Assembly: GCF_000143415.4 (NCBI RefSeq)
Contig: NW_003314267.1
Coordinates: forward strand, 482,908 to 546,907
Length of the DNA: 64,000 nt
Reading direction: 5' to 3'
DNA from: Selaginella moellendorffii
Lineage: Eukaryota; Streptophyta; Lycopodiopsida; Selaginellales; Selaginellaceae
In this document: positions 1-11,170 of the stretch, piece by piece
Layout: each line of letters starts with the position of its first letter
Numbering within the stretch: the stretch's first letter is position 1
Translations under genes and position numbers: made by a program
The notes under the pieces: generated by a model
What the model was told of the DNA's origin: nothing
What the model saw: the letters and a program-made list of their open reading frames with translations, nothing else
Databases searched by the model: none

Positions 1-469
<469 letters not shown>

Positions 470-2077
470 AAACTGCCTGTAAGTCGTGGTTTCTGCTTGC
501 AGTCCTGGTGGTGAGGTTTTTCAGTCTTTCAGGACGTAGGCTGTAGGTTCCTTCTAACAATTTGTGTGCTGCTGCTAGCTTAATGCTGTATGTATTTATA
601 TGCGAGTTAGGCAGAGAGACTTGCACCTGGGTGTGGGGGGCATTGGTGCATTGTTTTAACCATGATCTTTATCTACTTTTTTTTTTTTTTTTGACAGAAG
701 ATGGAAGCCTCATGAAAACTTATAGTTCGAAAAAGGCCGCGCATAAGGCTTCAGGTGTATAAAAGAGTATCCGGGAAAAAGAGGTCTTTGGCTCGTGCCT
801 CGTGAGCTCATATCCCTTTTTGATGCACATAGTTCTCCTTGGGCTAATGTCACTGGTTTTTTTTTTTTTTTTTTCTCCTTCTATCTCCTCTTTCTGCCTT
901 GTGGCTTTTTAAGTTTGACTTCCAGAGCTCGGGCCTTTTGAAGTGGATCGTCCTCGACTCGCCACGATTCACTGGAGGTAAGTGGAGGACGAAAGTTTTC
1001 GTTAGTCTATTTAAGCTGTTGAAATTAATCGTCGGTGTGGTTTCGCTTTTATCAGGATAAAGAATGCTTCGAAAGGACTGTTCTTCGAGAACCTCTAGCT
1101 TACCTTCTTCTCTCGGCTTGAGCGCTATTCACTTTTGTTTTCGGGGTAACTAATGCCTCTTGTTAGCGGCACAATTGTTCTGCCTGAGGTGAATTGAGTG
1201 TTTCCAGGTCTATAGATGCATCATCAAGATCATCAAGTCACGCTTGGTTGAGCATATAATGAAGATAGTGTTGTTTGTGCCAAGTCCTATATCATATTTT
1301 TCTTACAAATCATGGCACTTTCCTATTCAAATACATCTCCGGTATAAATTTCTAAGGTTTTTCAGCACCACTATAGGAGCATCGTCCAGAAGCGGCCGAT
1401 TGGTCATTGTCAAATTTTCAAATAGAGCATATTCTGTCTCAAGTGGATGATTGAAAGGTTACATGTAAGCAAGGCATATTCGTTGCGGCACACGGGTAGC
1501 GTACACGTGGCGGGGATTCTGACACGTCACGGAGAAATCGTCTGGCGCCAGCAATTACACCCGGCCGCCCAAATGCCCGCCCAAAAACCCACGTATTGCG
1601 TGTACTGCCCCTCTGAGAGCGTTTTAGTCGCATTCATCTTAGCAGTGGCCAGGTTTTGTTTTGCACTCTCCACTAGGGAAGAACTCTACTAGGGCGAGGG
1701 TAGGTCTTCTCTTTCTCTCTCCCCTTTTCTCTTTGAGCTAGGGTTTGAGAGAGAGAGAGAGAGAATGGAGAGCGAGAGATCGATCGATGGCGCGGGCCCG
1801 CGCCGCCGCTAGCACGTAGCGCCAAGCCGGTGAGATTCTCCTTGTGGCATCGAAATTTTGATTCAGTCGATTCCTGGTTCGCGGTTGCGGTAATCTTGGA
1901 AAGGAGCTAGGGATCTGCCGCCGCGTCCCGTAGCGCATCTGAAATAATCACTCCCTGGAATGGGGGGTTTTCTAGGTGGGCGGAGGCAGTGTACTTTGGT
2001 CGGAATGATCCCGGCGCTGCCGCTGCTACTGTAGAAGAAGGTGGAGGAATCGCTGCGCGACAGCTGGTTGATTCCCA
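470..2077. other. Intergenic: 3'UTR, promoter and 5'UTR of the tubby-like gene
   Basis: No supported coding sequence. It holds the 3'UTR of the acetyltransferase gene, poly-T tracts (about 679-694 and 858-874), and the upstream region of the tubby-like gene. A CTAGGGTTTGAG telo-box-like motif at about 1738-1749 is followed by a (GA)n tract (1747-1763), common in plant 5' leaders. Confidence 0.5.
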
Positions 2078-3564
2078 ATGTCGGGCAAAAAGTCGTCGTC
2101 CTCATCGTCTCTCCTGCCGCTCAGGAGCATCCTCCGCGAGTTTCAAGACATCAGAGATGGCATCGGCAGCCTCTCGAGGCGGAGCTTCGAGGTCCGGCTC
2201 CCCTACCACCACAGGTCGAGGTCGCACAGCGTGGTGCTGGACGAGCCGCCGGTGAGGGACGTGGTGGTGCTCCAGCAAAGCAGATGGGCGAGCATGCCCC
2301 CGGAGCTCCTGCGCGATGTGATCCAGCGGCTGGAGTCGAGCGAGCACACTTGGCCCGCCCGCAAGAACGTTGTGGTGTGCGCGGAGGTTTGCAGCCAGTG
2401 GAGAGACATCGCCAAGGAGCTCGTCAAGACGCCCGAGCAGTCGGGGAAGCTGACCTTCCCCATATCGCTCAAACAGGTGAGGTGGTGTTGTTTGGTCTTT
2501 TACTCTACGATTCTGATGGATTTTTCTCGCTTTCTTTCTTTCTGTTTTTTCTTCACAGCCTGGGCCGCGCGATGCTACCATGCAGTGTTTCATCAAGCGA
2601 GACAGGGCAACGTCGACGTATCACTTGTGCTTGGGGCTTTCTCCCAGTAAGAAAAGTCAACTCTTTAATGTTTTTTTGTTCGGTTTCTTACGTACGGAAG
2701 ACTTTGATGCAGGCTTGCAGGAGCACGGGAAGTTTCTCCTGGCAGCACGGAAGGTAAGGCGTGCGACAACCACCGATTACATTATTTCCCTCGATCCGGA
2801 AGATTTCTCGCGGGGAAGCACTTCATACGTTGGGAAATTACGGTAAAGTTTTCATTGTTTTTTGGATGTCATTGTGTCTGATCTTTGTGTCTGTGAACAG
2901 ATCGAATTTTCTCGGTACCAAGTTTACGATTTATGATAGTCAACCTCCACACGTTGGCGCAATGCCTTCCAACAGCAGGGTTGGGAGACGCTTCGGCTCC
3001 AAACAGATATCTCCGCGCGTCCCCTCCGGGAGTTACAACGTGGCGCACATCGCCTACGAGCTAAACGTACTCGGGACGAGGGGGCCGAGGCGAATGCAAG
3101 TTACTATACACTCCATCCCGGCGTCGGCCATGGACCCAGGCGGTGTCGCCCCCACTCCAACGGTATTTGCAAACCCGCTGGAAGACGCCCAGCTTCCGTT
3201 CCCGGTCTCCAAATCCAAGGTCTCGGACTGCAGCACAGCTCCAGTCGTGGTCCCTTACAGCGGCGTGATGAGCAAAGACGGCCCGCTTGTGCTCAAGAAC
3301 AAGGCCCCCAGGTGGCACGATCAACTCCAGTGCTGGTGTCTCAATTTCCGGGGCCGTGTTACAGTGGCCTCTGTGAAGAACTTCCAGCTGGTGGCCGCTC
3401 TGGAGCCGGGGCAACAGGCTCACGCGGACCATGACAAGGTCCTCCTACAGTTTGGGAAGATTGGAAAGGATATGTTCACCATGGACTACAGGTATCCGCT
3501 GTCGGCTTTCCAGGCATTCGGGATTTGCCTCAGCAGCTTTGACACGAAGCTGGCCTGCGAGTGA
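2078..3564 (+). CDS. Tubby-like F-box protein (TLP)
   Basis: Four exons: 2078-2476, 2559-2646, 2713-2842, 2901-3564. All three introns are 58-82 bp, GT-AG, and keep phase. The product is 426 aa. An F-box lies at about residues 68-125 ([17 protein letters not shown], then [19 protein letters not shown]). The tubby beta-barrel domain runs from about residue 134 to the C terminus, with CFIKRD, the [18 protein letters not shown] run, [12 protein letters not shown], and the conserved end [26 protein letters not shown] split over the last exon. Plant TLPs bind PI(4,5)P2 at the plasma membrane through the tubby domain and can be released to the nucleus; the F-box contacts SKP1/ASK in SCF ubiquitin ligases. 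Length is normal for the family. The start was chosen because it begins the intact frame leading into the F-box ([10 protein letters not shown]). No defect is visible. Confidence 0.95.
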
Positions 3565-4647
3565 TTCTTGGTAGCGGTGGGTGATGCCGCTGGTGATGGT
3601 CTCTTACGAAAATAAGAGAAGGTTTGGAGGGGCATTTCATGCGTTTGATTCGTTGCTGGGGATTGATACAAAGCAGGGAAGGGGAAGATTGGTTGAGGTA
3701 CCTACGTAAAAGCTTCAGAGAGCTCAAGGATTGCTTTTACAGGTTGAAGAAGCTGCGAAAAGTGTTGGGTGGTCCGACTGGTAGGTGATGTTCGTTCGTT
3801 CTTTCGAAGATTTGGATTTCCAGCTTCTTTTGCGAAGGAAAAGAGAAGAAAAAACGAAAGAAAAAAAGAGCTCGCTCGTAGACTTTGGGAGTTAAGAACC
3901 TTGAGAAATTTTTTTCCGAGGGTGGGGAAGTTCTAAAAGTTAATATAATGTACAATGTATTTTTAAAGGTGGGAAAAGTGCCTGTTTGGGACAGGAGTCC
4001 AACAGAACCCCGTGTCGGGAATATGCTCTGGGGTAAAGTGAAAGGTAAAGGGTGAAATGTAAATAAAGGGGGGGTGAGGTAAACGCATTTTCCACGTGCT
4101 GTTTAGTGAACCTCGTGGTTTTTAAAACTTTCCCTCCGTGGAGTGGAATAGCGGCTAGGTCGTGATTCCTCGTCTCCCGTCCGGAAGAAGGACGGTAGAA
4201 ATAGCCAAGGGGTTTAGTTGTATAAGCAATCTTGGATTAGGGATCTTGGTTGGTCTTAGTAGTGTGGGCGGTGGAGTAGTCGTGGAAACAGGCTAGCAAG
4301 CGTGTGGAAGGAAGCGTGCAGCTTCGAAAAAAGAGGCGCTCTTCTTTCTCCTCCTTTCTTGTGTGCTCCTCTTCTCGATTTAAGGCGCGTCGACCAGCGC
4401 CGGAGGGCTAGAGCGAGTTCTTGGCTGGGATCTTTGTGTCGTTTGGTGGATTCTTGACGATCTTGGGAGGAATCGCGGCTTTTCTTGGCGATCTTGAGAG
4501 GAATCGCGGCTTCTTGGCGATCTTGATCGCTGCATTTGAGAGATCGAGGGGGCTTGTGCGATATTTCGGGTGCCGATGTGCTGGTGGGACGTCTAGAGCG
4601 CGTGTTTCTGGTCTATTGTCCGAGGTAGCTTGGCAGTCGATCGCGCA
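3565..4647. other. Intergenic, with an imperfect tandem repeat in the JAZ leader
   Basis: No supported gene. The left part is the 3'UTR of the tubby-like gene. The right part is the promoter and leader of the TIFY gene. At 4451-4529 a unit of about 29 bp (TTCTTGRCGATCTTGRGAGG, then AATCGCGGC) occurs about 2.7 times in tandem with few changes. Confidence 0.5.
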
Positions 4648-5793
4648 ATGGCGGCGGGACACAACGAGACGGAGCTCGTCCGCACGCTCAAGCAGATCAT
4701 CGAGCTGCGGGGCTTGAAGCAGCAGAGGCGATCGTCGGCTGCCACGGACACCGTGACGCTGTTTGGAAAGAAGCTCTCGGTCGGTGGCGGCGGCGGTTCT
4801 TCCTTGGAGGAATCCTCCACCGACAAGATACAACTCTCCGAGAAGCTTCCGCCCAGTGCCATCGTGCATCTCAAGGAGCTTTATGAGCAGCGTCTCAAGC
4901 GAAAAGGTAGGAAGCGTGAAAGATCAAAAGAGAGAGAGAGAGAAAGAGTTCCATTCCATCTATCATTCTTTGCTGATTTGTTCTTTGGTCTCAATGCAGC
5001 CGCGCCGTGTCACAGCGCGCGCTCCGCCGAGAATGGGGACGCGTTGACGCTGCCTTTGTTGGGCTCGATCCAGGACGTCGGTATCAAGCGACAGCGGATT
5101 GGTGTCCAGGCAGCAGCAGCGACCGAGGACGTGAGGCCCATCTTTTACGAAATCCAGAGCGATCTCGCCGCGGAAAAAGAGAGGTAAGATCGATCAAGAG
5201 AGTTTTAGAGACCACCACTCATATCTTTCCTTTGGATCTTTTGTTCTTCTTTGCAGAGCCGAGGTGGCAAAAGGGGCTCCTCTCACACTCTTTTACAATG
5301 GGATGGTCTATGTCTTTGACGACGTCACGGACGATATGGCCCAGGCGATTATGATCTTGGCAGGAAATGCGACGTGCTCGTCGGCCTCCCACACCGAAAA
5401 GTTCCTCGCGAGCGCCGCAAAGGACGCCAAGCCCGCTGCCGCCATGCCTTCCTTTACTCGTAAGTTTTGGATTCTTCGTTTCTTTGGCTGTCGTTCTTAC
5501 TGGGCCGTGATGTTTTTACAGTGGCGGATCTCCCACAGGCGAGGAAGGCTTCTCTTCACAGATTCCTCGAGAAGCGAAAGGACAGGTATGTGAGTAGACA
5601 ACTTGGATTTGCACAGATCTAGTGCTGAGTGTTTTCGTTTTTTTTTCTTGGGATCCTCAGACTCTTTGCGAAGTCTGACAAGGAGAGCGTCTCGTCTTCC
5701 AAGCCCAAGACTCCGCCCCGTTCGCCACCGAGGAAGCAGCACCACCTTCTTCGGGAGATGATCCAACCGCCGTCTTTTCTCCAAATCTACTAA
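4648..5793 (+). CDS. TIFY/JAZ-type transcriptional repressor
   Basis: Five exons: 4648-4906, 5000-5183, 5257-5459, 5522-5585, 5661-5793. All introns are GT-AG and the frame is continuous, giving 280 aa. The TIFY/ZIM domain is at about residues 154-185, with the core written TLFYNG in place of TIFYGG, followed by MVYVFDDVTDDMAQAIMILAG. The Jas domain begins at about residue 216: ADLPQARKASLHRFLEKRKD. This matches the JAZ degron and MYC-binding helix (LPxARxxSLxRFLEKRKxR). JAZ proteins bind MYC-type bHLH factors and recruit NINJA/TOPLESS through the TIFY region. They are destroyed by SCF-COI1 on hormone perception (dn-OPDA in bryophytes and probably lycophytes). The residues after KRKDR read LFAKSDK rather than the usual stretch ending in PY, so the nuclear signal end of the Jas motif is altered. 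The ATG at 4648 begins MAAGHNETE; the upstream in-frame extension has no ATG. Confidence 0.9.
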
Positions 5794-6535
5794 AAAATCG
5801 AGGCCAAGCTCTCGATCGATCGATCGACTATCAGACAATTTTGATTCGTGCTTTTTCTTTTCTCTTTTCTTCTTCTGTTTGACACTTGTGATTGTGAATA
5901 TGACCAAAACACACACTTAGCATACGCAATTCTTTCATGGAATAAAGAAAAGATGGTCGAAGCTAATAAATACACTCTTGACACGCTGACAAGGCCCAGG
6001 AAAGAAAATGTCTCTTCTCATAAAAGAACGGTGGCAGTGAAACACTTCCACGTTTGTTTCTGTAAACTAAAGGGGCCTTGGAACAAACGCGCCACCGCTT
6101 TTTAGCGTGTCACGGACGCTCCAAAAAACGTGTTTCAAGTCTTGTGCCGGCCATTATCATCGAGAAATCCGAAAGATGATGCGCACGAAATCACAATCAC
6201 TCGAGTAAGGACTTGACCCCCACCGAGCGACCATCATCATCGTCACTGTCTCCTTCGCTGCGAGAAAAAACTCGCGCTCCCAGTTTTTCCTGTTCGCTTT
6301 TCCGGAAAGGAGCAAACGATCACATACACAAATTGACCAGCTCCAAGGTTGCGATCCGGTTTACGCTACCTTTGGAGCTGCTGCCTCGAATGTTCCTGGG
6401 AATGTGATCGCTGGCCTTCTATCGCGAGTTTGTCAACCAAGTTGTCCTCGAGAAGTTTTGTCTCGGCTGCAACTCTGATCTCGTGCTGGCTCGCAGTGAA
6501 AAGAGGTAAAGAAAGAACAAAGGGAGGTTACAAAG
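5794..6535. other. Convergent 3' regions of the TIFY gene and the next minus-strand gene
   Basis: No supported coding sequence. A GATCGATCGATCGA run lies at 5812-5826 and AATAAA-type signals occur at about 5940. The region separates two tail-to-tail genes and probably holds both 3'UTRs. Confidence 0.4.
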
Positions 6536-6970
6536 TCAAGAAAGCTTGCCTCCGAGGAAGGAAAATGAGTGCCTCTCGGCGGCTGGCGAGTTGGTATCCC
6601 CCTGGTTGATGCACAGCAGCGAGAAACATAAACTTCTCAAACAGAGAAGAAACGCCTCGCGCTTTGCGGCGATTATTTGCGATTTCTCACGAGCTGGCAT
6701 CGTGGCGAAAATCTCGGCAATGGCGACCTGTGCACCGCCCGACTGACCACCTGCAATGTGAAAAACGCCGCAAAGTTTAGTGGCAGTTAGGAGGGAATAG
6801 TGTAAACAAAGCGAGCCCACGTTTTGTTTGCCTGCGTCTTACCTTTGCTTACCGTAGAAATCCAGCAAGGAGGTAGTACCACGGGACTGAACAGAGGGAG
6901 ACACTTTAGCTTTAAAGGTGGAAAGAGAACCACTCAAATCCAGCTTTGAAGAGTCCTGCTCTTCCAACAT
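6536..6970 (-). CDS. Unrecognised two-exon gene, about 110 aa
   Basis: Minus strand. Exon 1 is 6970-6853, the intron is 6852-6751 (GTAAGC donor, TTGCAG acceptor), and exon 2 is 6750-6536. The total of 333 bp keeps frame (110 aa plus stop). The protein starts MLEEQDSSKLDLSGSLSTF, passes through a KVSPSVQSRGTTSLLDFYGG stretch, then an alanine-rich, probably helical segment (AIAEIFATMPAREKSQIIAA), and ends hydrophobic and cysteine-containing. I do not recognise the family. Support comes from matching splice sites, phase agreement and a TATA-like TTATAAATTA (7011-7020) 41 bp before the ATG. The last 35 or so residues may be misread if another splice site is used. It starts 103 bp after the stop of the FAX-like gene on the same strand. 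Confidence 0.45.
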
Positions 6971-7010
6971 AGCGTGAGGGAGAAAGAGATGCGAGAAAGC
7001 GATGGCAAAC

Positions 7011-7020
7011 TAATTTATAA
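7011..7020 (-). promoter_or_regulatory. TATA-like box of the 6970-6536 gene
   Basis: TTATAAATTA on the minus strand, 41 bp upstream of the proposed ATG at 6970, inside the short spacer after the FAX-like stop codon. Position and sequence fit a plant TATA box; untested. Confidence 0.4.
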
Positions 7021-7072
7021 CGAGCGCGAGAGATATGTTACCGAACGTTTCAAGTCTAGCCGAAAGGAGTTT

Positions 7073-7870
7073 TTAAGTATAAGTGGCGTGTGATCGAGTG
7101 TGGATGATCCCGTGGAGATAGCCACCGGTCATGATAAATGAGAGTAGCGCGACGATCCCAGCGGGGAAAAGCTTGCCAGTTTTCTGGAAGCGGTTGCCCA
7201 TGGCAACTAGAAGAAGAGCTGAAACTCCTGGGATGAAAACCAAAAAAAAAAAAAGCAACCGTTGTCAAGTCAGAGGGAGGAGCAGAAGTGCTCGAGTCAG
7301 TCAGTCACACATCCACATCCAACAGGAATTTGGAATCGCCAGCAATGCTACTCAAGCTGCGAAATCATCGGAAGTCTTAAGAACAGTATCAAAGAAAAAG
7401 TCAGTCGTCTCACACAATGATCTCACAAAATCGTGGCGAGCGAGTGACAAGCACGAAGATTCAAAGAAGCAATCTATACCTTTCAGCCAAACCAGGTAAG
7501 CAAGGATGACAAAACAAAACCAGCTTTCGAAGTCGAAGCCCAAGTCTTCCATGGAACAGAAAGTGGAGAGACTAATAGCCAGGAAATGGCGAGAGTTCTT
7601 CGATCTTCTTACCAAGTCCGAGCGACGAAGCCACCACTGGATTCACAGGTAGCTGCGTGTGTACATACACCAAGAGACAAGACGAGACTATTCCAGACAC
7701 CAAGGACATGGCGCTCCTCCTCTTCAAATAGCCGATAATGCCGCCCACTGCGCGAAACAAGAACAAAAACCGATCAAATGCCGACGCGATCGACCGATCC
7801 ATCCCTCGATCGCTTGCCTACCTCCAACGATTGCCGCATAGGCGAGCGTGAGCCTCTGGGATAACAGCAT
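7073..7870 (-). CDS. TMEM14/FAX-family membrane protein
   Basis: Minus strand, three exons: 7870-7822, 7747-7613, 7227-7073. Phases match across introns of 74 and 385 bp, giving 112 aa. The chain opens MLLSQRLTLAYAAIVGVGGI, then has the TMEM14-type turn GYLKRRSAMSLVSGIVSSC. A second half with GVSALLLVAMGNRFQKTGKL and FPAGIVALLSFIMTGGYLH follows. Three to four hydrophobic helices are separated by short basic loops, and the GNRFxKTGKxFPAG run is the family hallmark. FAX proteins export fatty acids from plastids (FAX1-4) or act in the ER (FAX5-7). There is no evident transit peptide, so an ER-type member is more likely. The 385-bp intron is long for this region. Start chosen at the first ATG before the family-conserved helix. 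Confidence 0.85.
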
Positions 7871-7950
7871 CAGGAATTTAGGGTTTATGGGCGAGAAGAA
7901 ATTAGGGTTTTAAGGATTCTAGGTTTCTGGTTTCTTTGCGGCGGCGCGTC
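7871..7950. promoter_or_regulatory. 80-bp divergent promoter with two telo-boxes
   Basis: Only 80 bp separate the ATGs of the FAX-like gene (minus) and the ribosomal P2 gene (plus). It contains TTTAGGGTTTA (7877-7887) and TTAGGGTTTT (7902-7911), both telo-box forms (reverse complement AAACCCTAA). These are typical of plant ribosomal-protein promoters, where they act with Myb-type TRB factors. Confidence 0.6.
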
Positions 7951-8431
7951 ATGAAGGTAGTCGCGGCGTACCTCCTGGCGATGCTCGCTGGAAACGGCGC
8001 GCCATCGCCCGACGATGTCAAGGGAATCCTCGCCTCAGGTACGAGAGCTGAAGATCGATCGAGTTTGTTGTGTTTTGAGACGCGAAAATCCCTCTTTCAG
8101 TGGGCGCCGATGTGGAGGAGGATAGGCTCGACCTGTTCTACAAGCTGGTGGAGGGCAAGGACGTGAACGAGCTGCTCCAGCTGGGGAGCCAGAAATTTGC
8201 TTCCGGGGGTGGAGGCGGTGGCGGAGCAGTGATGGCCGCCAGTGGGGGAGGTGGCGGTGCCGCAGCGACTGGCGGCGCCGCTCCAGCTGCCGAGGAAGAG
8301 AAGAAAGAAGAGAAGGAAGAAAAGGAAGAATCGGATGATGTAAGTGCTTTCCTTTTTGTTTGTGTGTTAGTCGATCGGTCATTTATTTCTTTTTCTTACT
8401 GCAGGACATGGGATTCAGCTTGTTCGACTGA
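7951..8431 (+). CDS. 60S acidic ribosomal protein P2
   Basis: Three exons: 7951-8038, 8101-8339, 8405-8431. Introns are 62 and 64 bp. The product is 117 aa. The N-terminal dimerisation domain is MKVVAAYLLAMLAGNGAPSP and the following helices (DDVKGILASVGADVEEDRLD). Next come a flexible Gly/Ala linker and an acidic Lys/Glu tract. The universal stalk tail is DDDMGFSLFD, with its last nine residues in exon 3. P1/P2 heterodimers bind P0 to form the ribosomal stalk that recruits translation factors; the C-terminal tail contacts the GTPases. Size and layout are normal for P2 (P1 lacks the MKVVAAYLLA start). The promoter has telo-boxes, as expected for translation genes. Confidence 0.95.
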
Positions 8432-9975
8432 GAAAGCTTTTTTTGTATACTTCCTAGATGGAAAATTCGAAGCTCATAAGTTTTACTACTTCTACAGCTA
8501 GCGATAAGTTCTATGGACTGCTTGGCTGGGATGATAGAGCTTGTATGAGTGCCTGTTTTTACTTGGGAGGGCTTGGATGTGAGCCTGGAAAAGTGGAAAA
8601 GGAATTCTACTACACAATAGTGTGAAGGATTCAAAGAGTGATAAATTATAGGGCCTTATACTAGAGGAGAAGTTATACTAGATGGTTAGGCCACATCGTT
8701 CATTGAGTGTGAAAAAGTATGGAGTGTTTGTTCTTTGAGATCACGTTTTAAGTCTGGTTTACTGTGGAGTGATTTATGTGGTGGGATTCCATTGCCAATA
8801 TTATGCTAGAAATAAAACATTTTGATCAGAATCTATGCAATTTTCTAAGACACTCATGCTTCAATATCCTTTTGGAATATACAATTTTATATTTGAAATT
8901 TGATTACCCCAAACTTCATACCAAAGTGAATGTGATAATTTCTCATAACTATATTAAATTTGAAATTGCCCAGCATAAGTTAGAGTTTGAAAGAGGTTTG
9001 AGTTGAGGAGTTGGTTTTTGTTAAGATGAAGATTTGCATATGATAATTATCATTTATTGGGCAATTGTAATGTATGTAATCATGAAATAAGATTTGGATA
9101 TATTATTATAATGGATTTTTGAAAAACTTTAGGGGATGAATAAAGATAAAATAATCATAAAGAAGTAATTACCCCTTTTCCAATTAACTTAAGGACAAAT
9201 AGGGACAAATAACCTGAATTCTTTTTTGCCACTTTCCTAATGAAGCAATCTTTAAAAGTTTCAGATTTTCCTATAAGCAAACCTTTAATAAATACATGAA
9301 TACTTGGGGAGTAAAACAATTAATGATGATGCAACTTTGATACAAAAAAACATCATAAACTAGCCTATTCTACAAAATCTTTGATGCTCAAGTTCTTCTC
9401 CTAGCCTATGCTATAAAATTTTTGATACTCAAGTTCTTCACCACCTTTCTTGTGAGGCCAGGGCAGTCCCAAAAGTATAATAAGGAGAGTGTGGGGGTTG
9501 GACTTCAGTGAAACTAGTTTTGCTAAAAAAGGCTACACCCACATGGGGGTTGATGATATAATCATTGAGGAATTCAAGATTAAAATGAACACGAATGAAT
9601 AAGTGGGATAATTTAGTGAAGTATTCAAGACTTGACTCTAACTCCCCCAAAAGATTGAATGGTTAATGTTCTCAATTCAAGTATGGGTGGTATTACCTAC
9701 TTGAACACTTAGCGTGGCTCACTAGAACCTCACTCTAGCCATATGGCTAAGGCACTTAGAAGCAAAAAGTGGAGGGAGTATCCATGAGGTTTATATTAAG
9801 CTATGGTGTTTCAAATATCATCCCAAAATTTTGAACTGTGGAAAAAAAGAGGAGTAGTCTTTTTGTAAAGTGACCAAGGATAATCACATGATAAGAAAGT
9901 CCCAAAGTTCAATGGGATTTAGTAGTCAAGCCCTAACCTAATGGCAATGTTGGCAAGCATAGATATGAATGAAGA
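8432..9975. other. Gene-poor, increasingly AT-rich DNA
   Basis: The ribosomal P2 3'UTR is followed by AT-rich sequence without a supportable gene. Base composition changes sharply from the GC-balanced gene island within about 300 bp after 8431. Confidence 0.5.
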
Positions 9976-10660
9976 GAAACTTAGTGGGGACCGAAGAAAA
10001 GGTATTAAGGAAGGGTGTTCTTCATGTCCCTAGGCATCCTAAAGATCGTAAGGTGTCTAGGATTGATGAGGAGGACTCGGGTTCCAACTCCAAGTTTGCA
10101 ATGGAGCTTGTTGCAAACAGTACCATGAGACAGATAATGGAGCACGTGATGAGGGTGCTTCTTTACCATGATCACCATTCAGCACAGGTTTTCATCATCA
10201 ACTTCTATATGGATAGGCCCAATGAACAATAGCACACTGTGGTTCCTGTTAGTGACTTGGTCATTTTAGTCATGGGATGACCACTCATAGACATCTATGG
10301 CCTAGTTTTGGGAAATAGGACTATGGTATAGGTGGTTTTAGGCTATTAATAAAATAGAGATGAATGAATATAACTTTAGCATAATATGTTGATATGTAAA
10401 TAGTACCTTTGGGTGTCTATTATAAAATCAGACATGTGCTTTAGCATAATATGTTGATATGTAAATGGTACCTTTGGGTGTCTATTATAAAATCAGACAT
10501 GTGAAGCACTTGGACTAAGTGCAAAAGTAGAACAGTCTAGAAGCCATTCACAAAGCTAGCAAATCTTCAAGTCTAGAAGAGGATTTATGAAGATTGTGAC
10601 TGAGACCCTTTAAAGTGATCAAAGATGTAGTTAAGTGACTAAAGTAGAATAGAAAAATTA
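9976..10660 (+). repeat. Dispersed repeat, copy A (inverted partner at 61.86-62.29 kb)
   Basis: Read on the plus strand this aligns over most of its length with the reverse complement of 61860-62290. Shared blocks include AACTTAGTGGGG, AAGGGTGTTCT, TGACCACTCAT, TATGGCCTAG, ATAACTTTAG, ATAGTACCTTT and AAGTGACTAAAGTAGAAT-like runs, at roughly 75-80% by eye. An 87-aa open frame inside has no recognisable domain and is probably fortuitous. Function unknown; probably a decayed transposon. Confidence 0.6.
10374..10503. repeat. 65-bp tandem duplication
   Basis: Two adjacent copies (10374-10438 and 10439-10503) of a 65-bp unit starting CTTTAGCATAATATGTTGAT. They differ at about one base (AATAG versus AATGG), so the duplication is recent relative to the surrounding decayed repeat. 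Confidence 0.85.
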
Positions 10661-11092
10661 GTTAAATTTTTTAATATATATCAAAACTTAGTCATATAAT
10701 TATGTTTTTATCAATTTTTTTCTTAACTTTATTCTTCCATTATTATTTTGTTTTTATTTGAGAGTTTTAAATAAAAATACTTAAACTTATGTAATAATAT
10801 TTTTTTTACTTTATATGTAAATGCAGTATGTGAAATTATATAAAATAAAATATACTCAAAATGGTTGTATATTTTCCAAACCAATACAAACCACAAAAAG
10901 CAATCCCTTATATATATGGACACAACTAGTCATTTTCCTATCTGCATGACTTACTAATCTATTGGAGTGTATAAGGATTAAAATTATGTTTTAATTAAAT
11001 TTTCTATTTATAATCACACATTTTATTAAAGTAAAGCACGATAAGAAGTTATAACGTTTTTAGCACAGTCTTTTAATTTTGTTGAAGTAAAG

Positions 11093-11094
<2 letters not shown>

Positions 11095-11163
<69 letters not shown>
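11095..11163. repeat. (TA)n microsatellite
   Basis: An uninterrupted TA dinucleotide run of about 34 units in AT-rich DNA. It is likely variable in length between individuals and able to form a cruciform. Confidence 0.95.

Positions 11164-11170
<7 letters not shown>

Noticed and set aside
7352..7615. 87-codon minus-strand frame inside the long FAX-like intron
   Set aside because: Flanking exons splice in phase without it, and the sequence does not continue the membrane-protein pattern.
9438..9650. Possible relation between a frame here and the one at 59505-59810 (both contain SPYYTFG)
   Set aside because: Only seven residues and a short DNA match; too little to claim homology.
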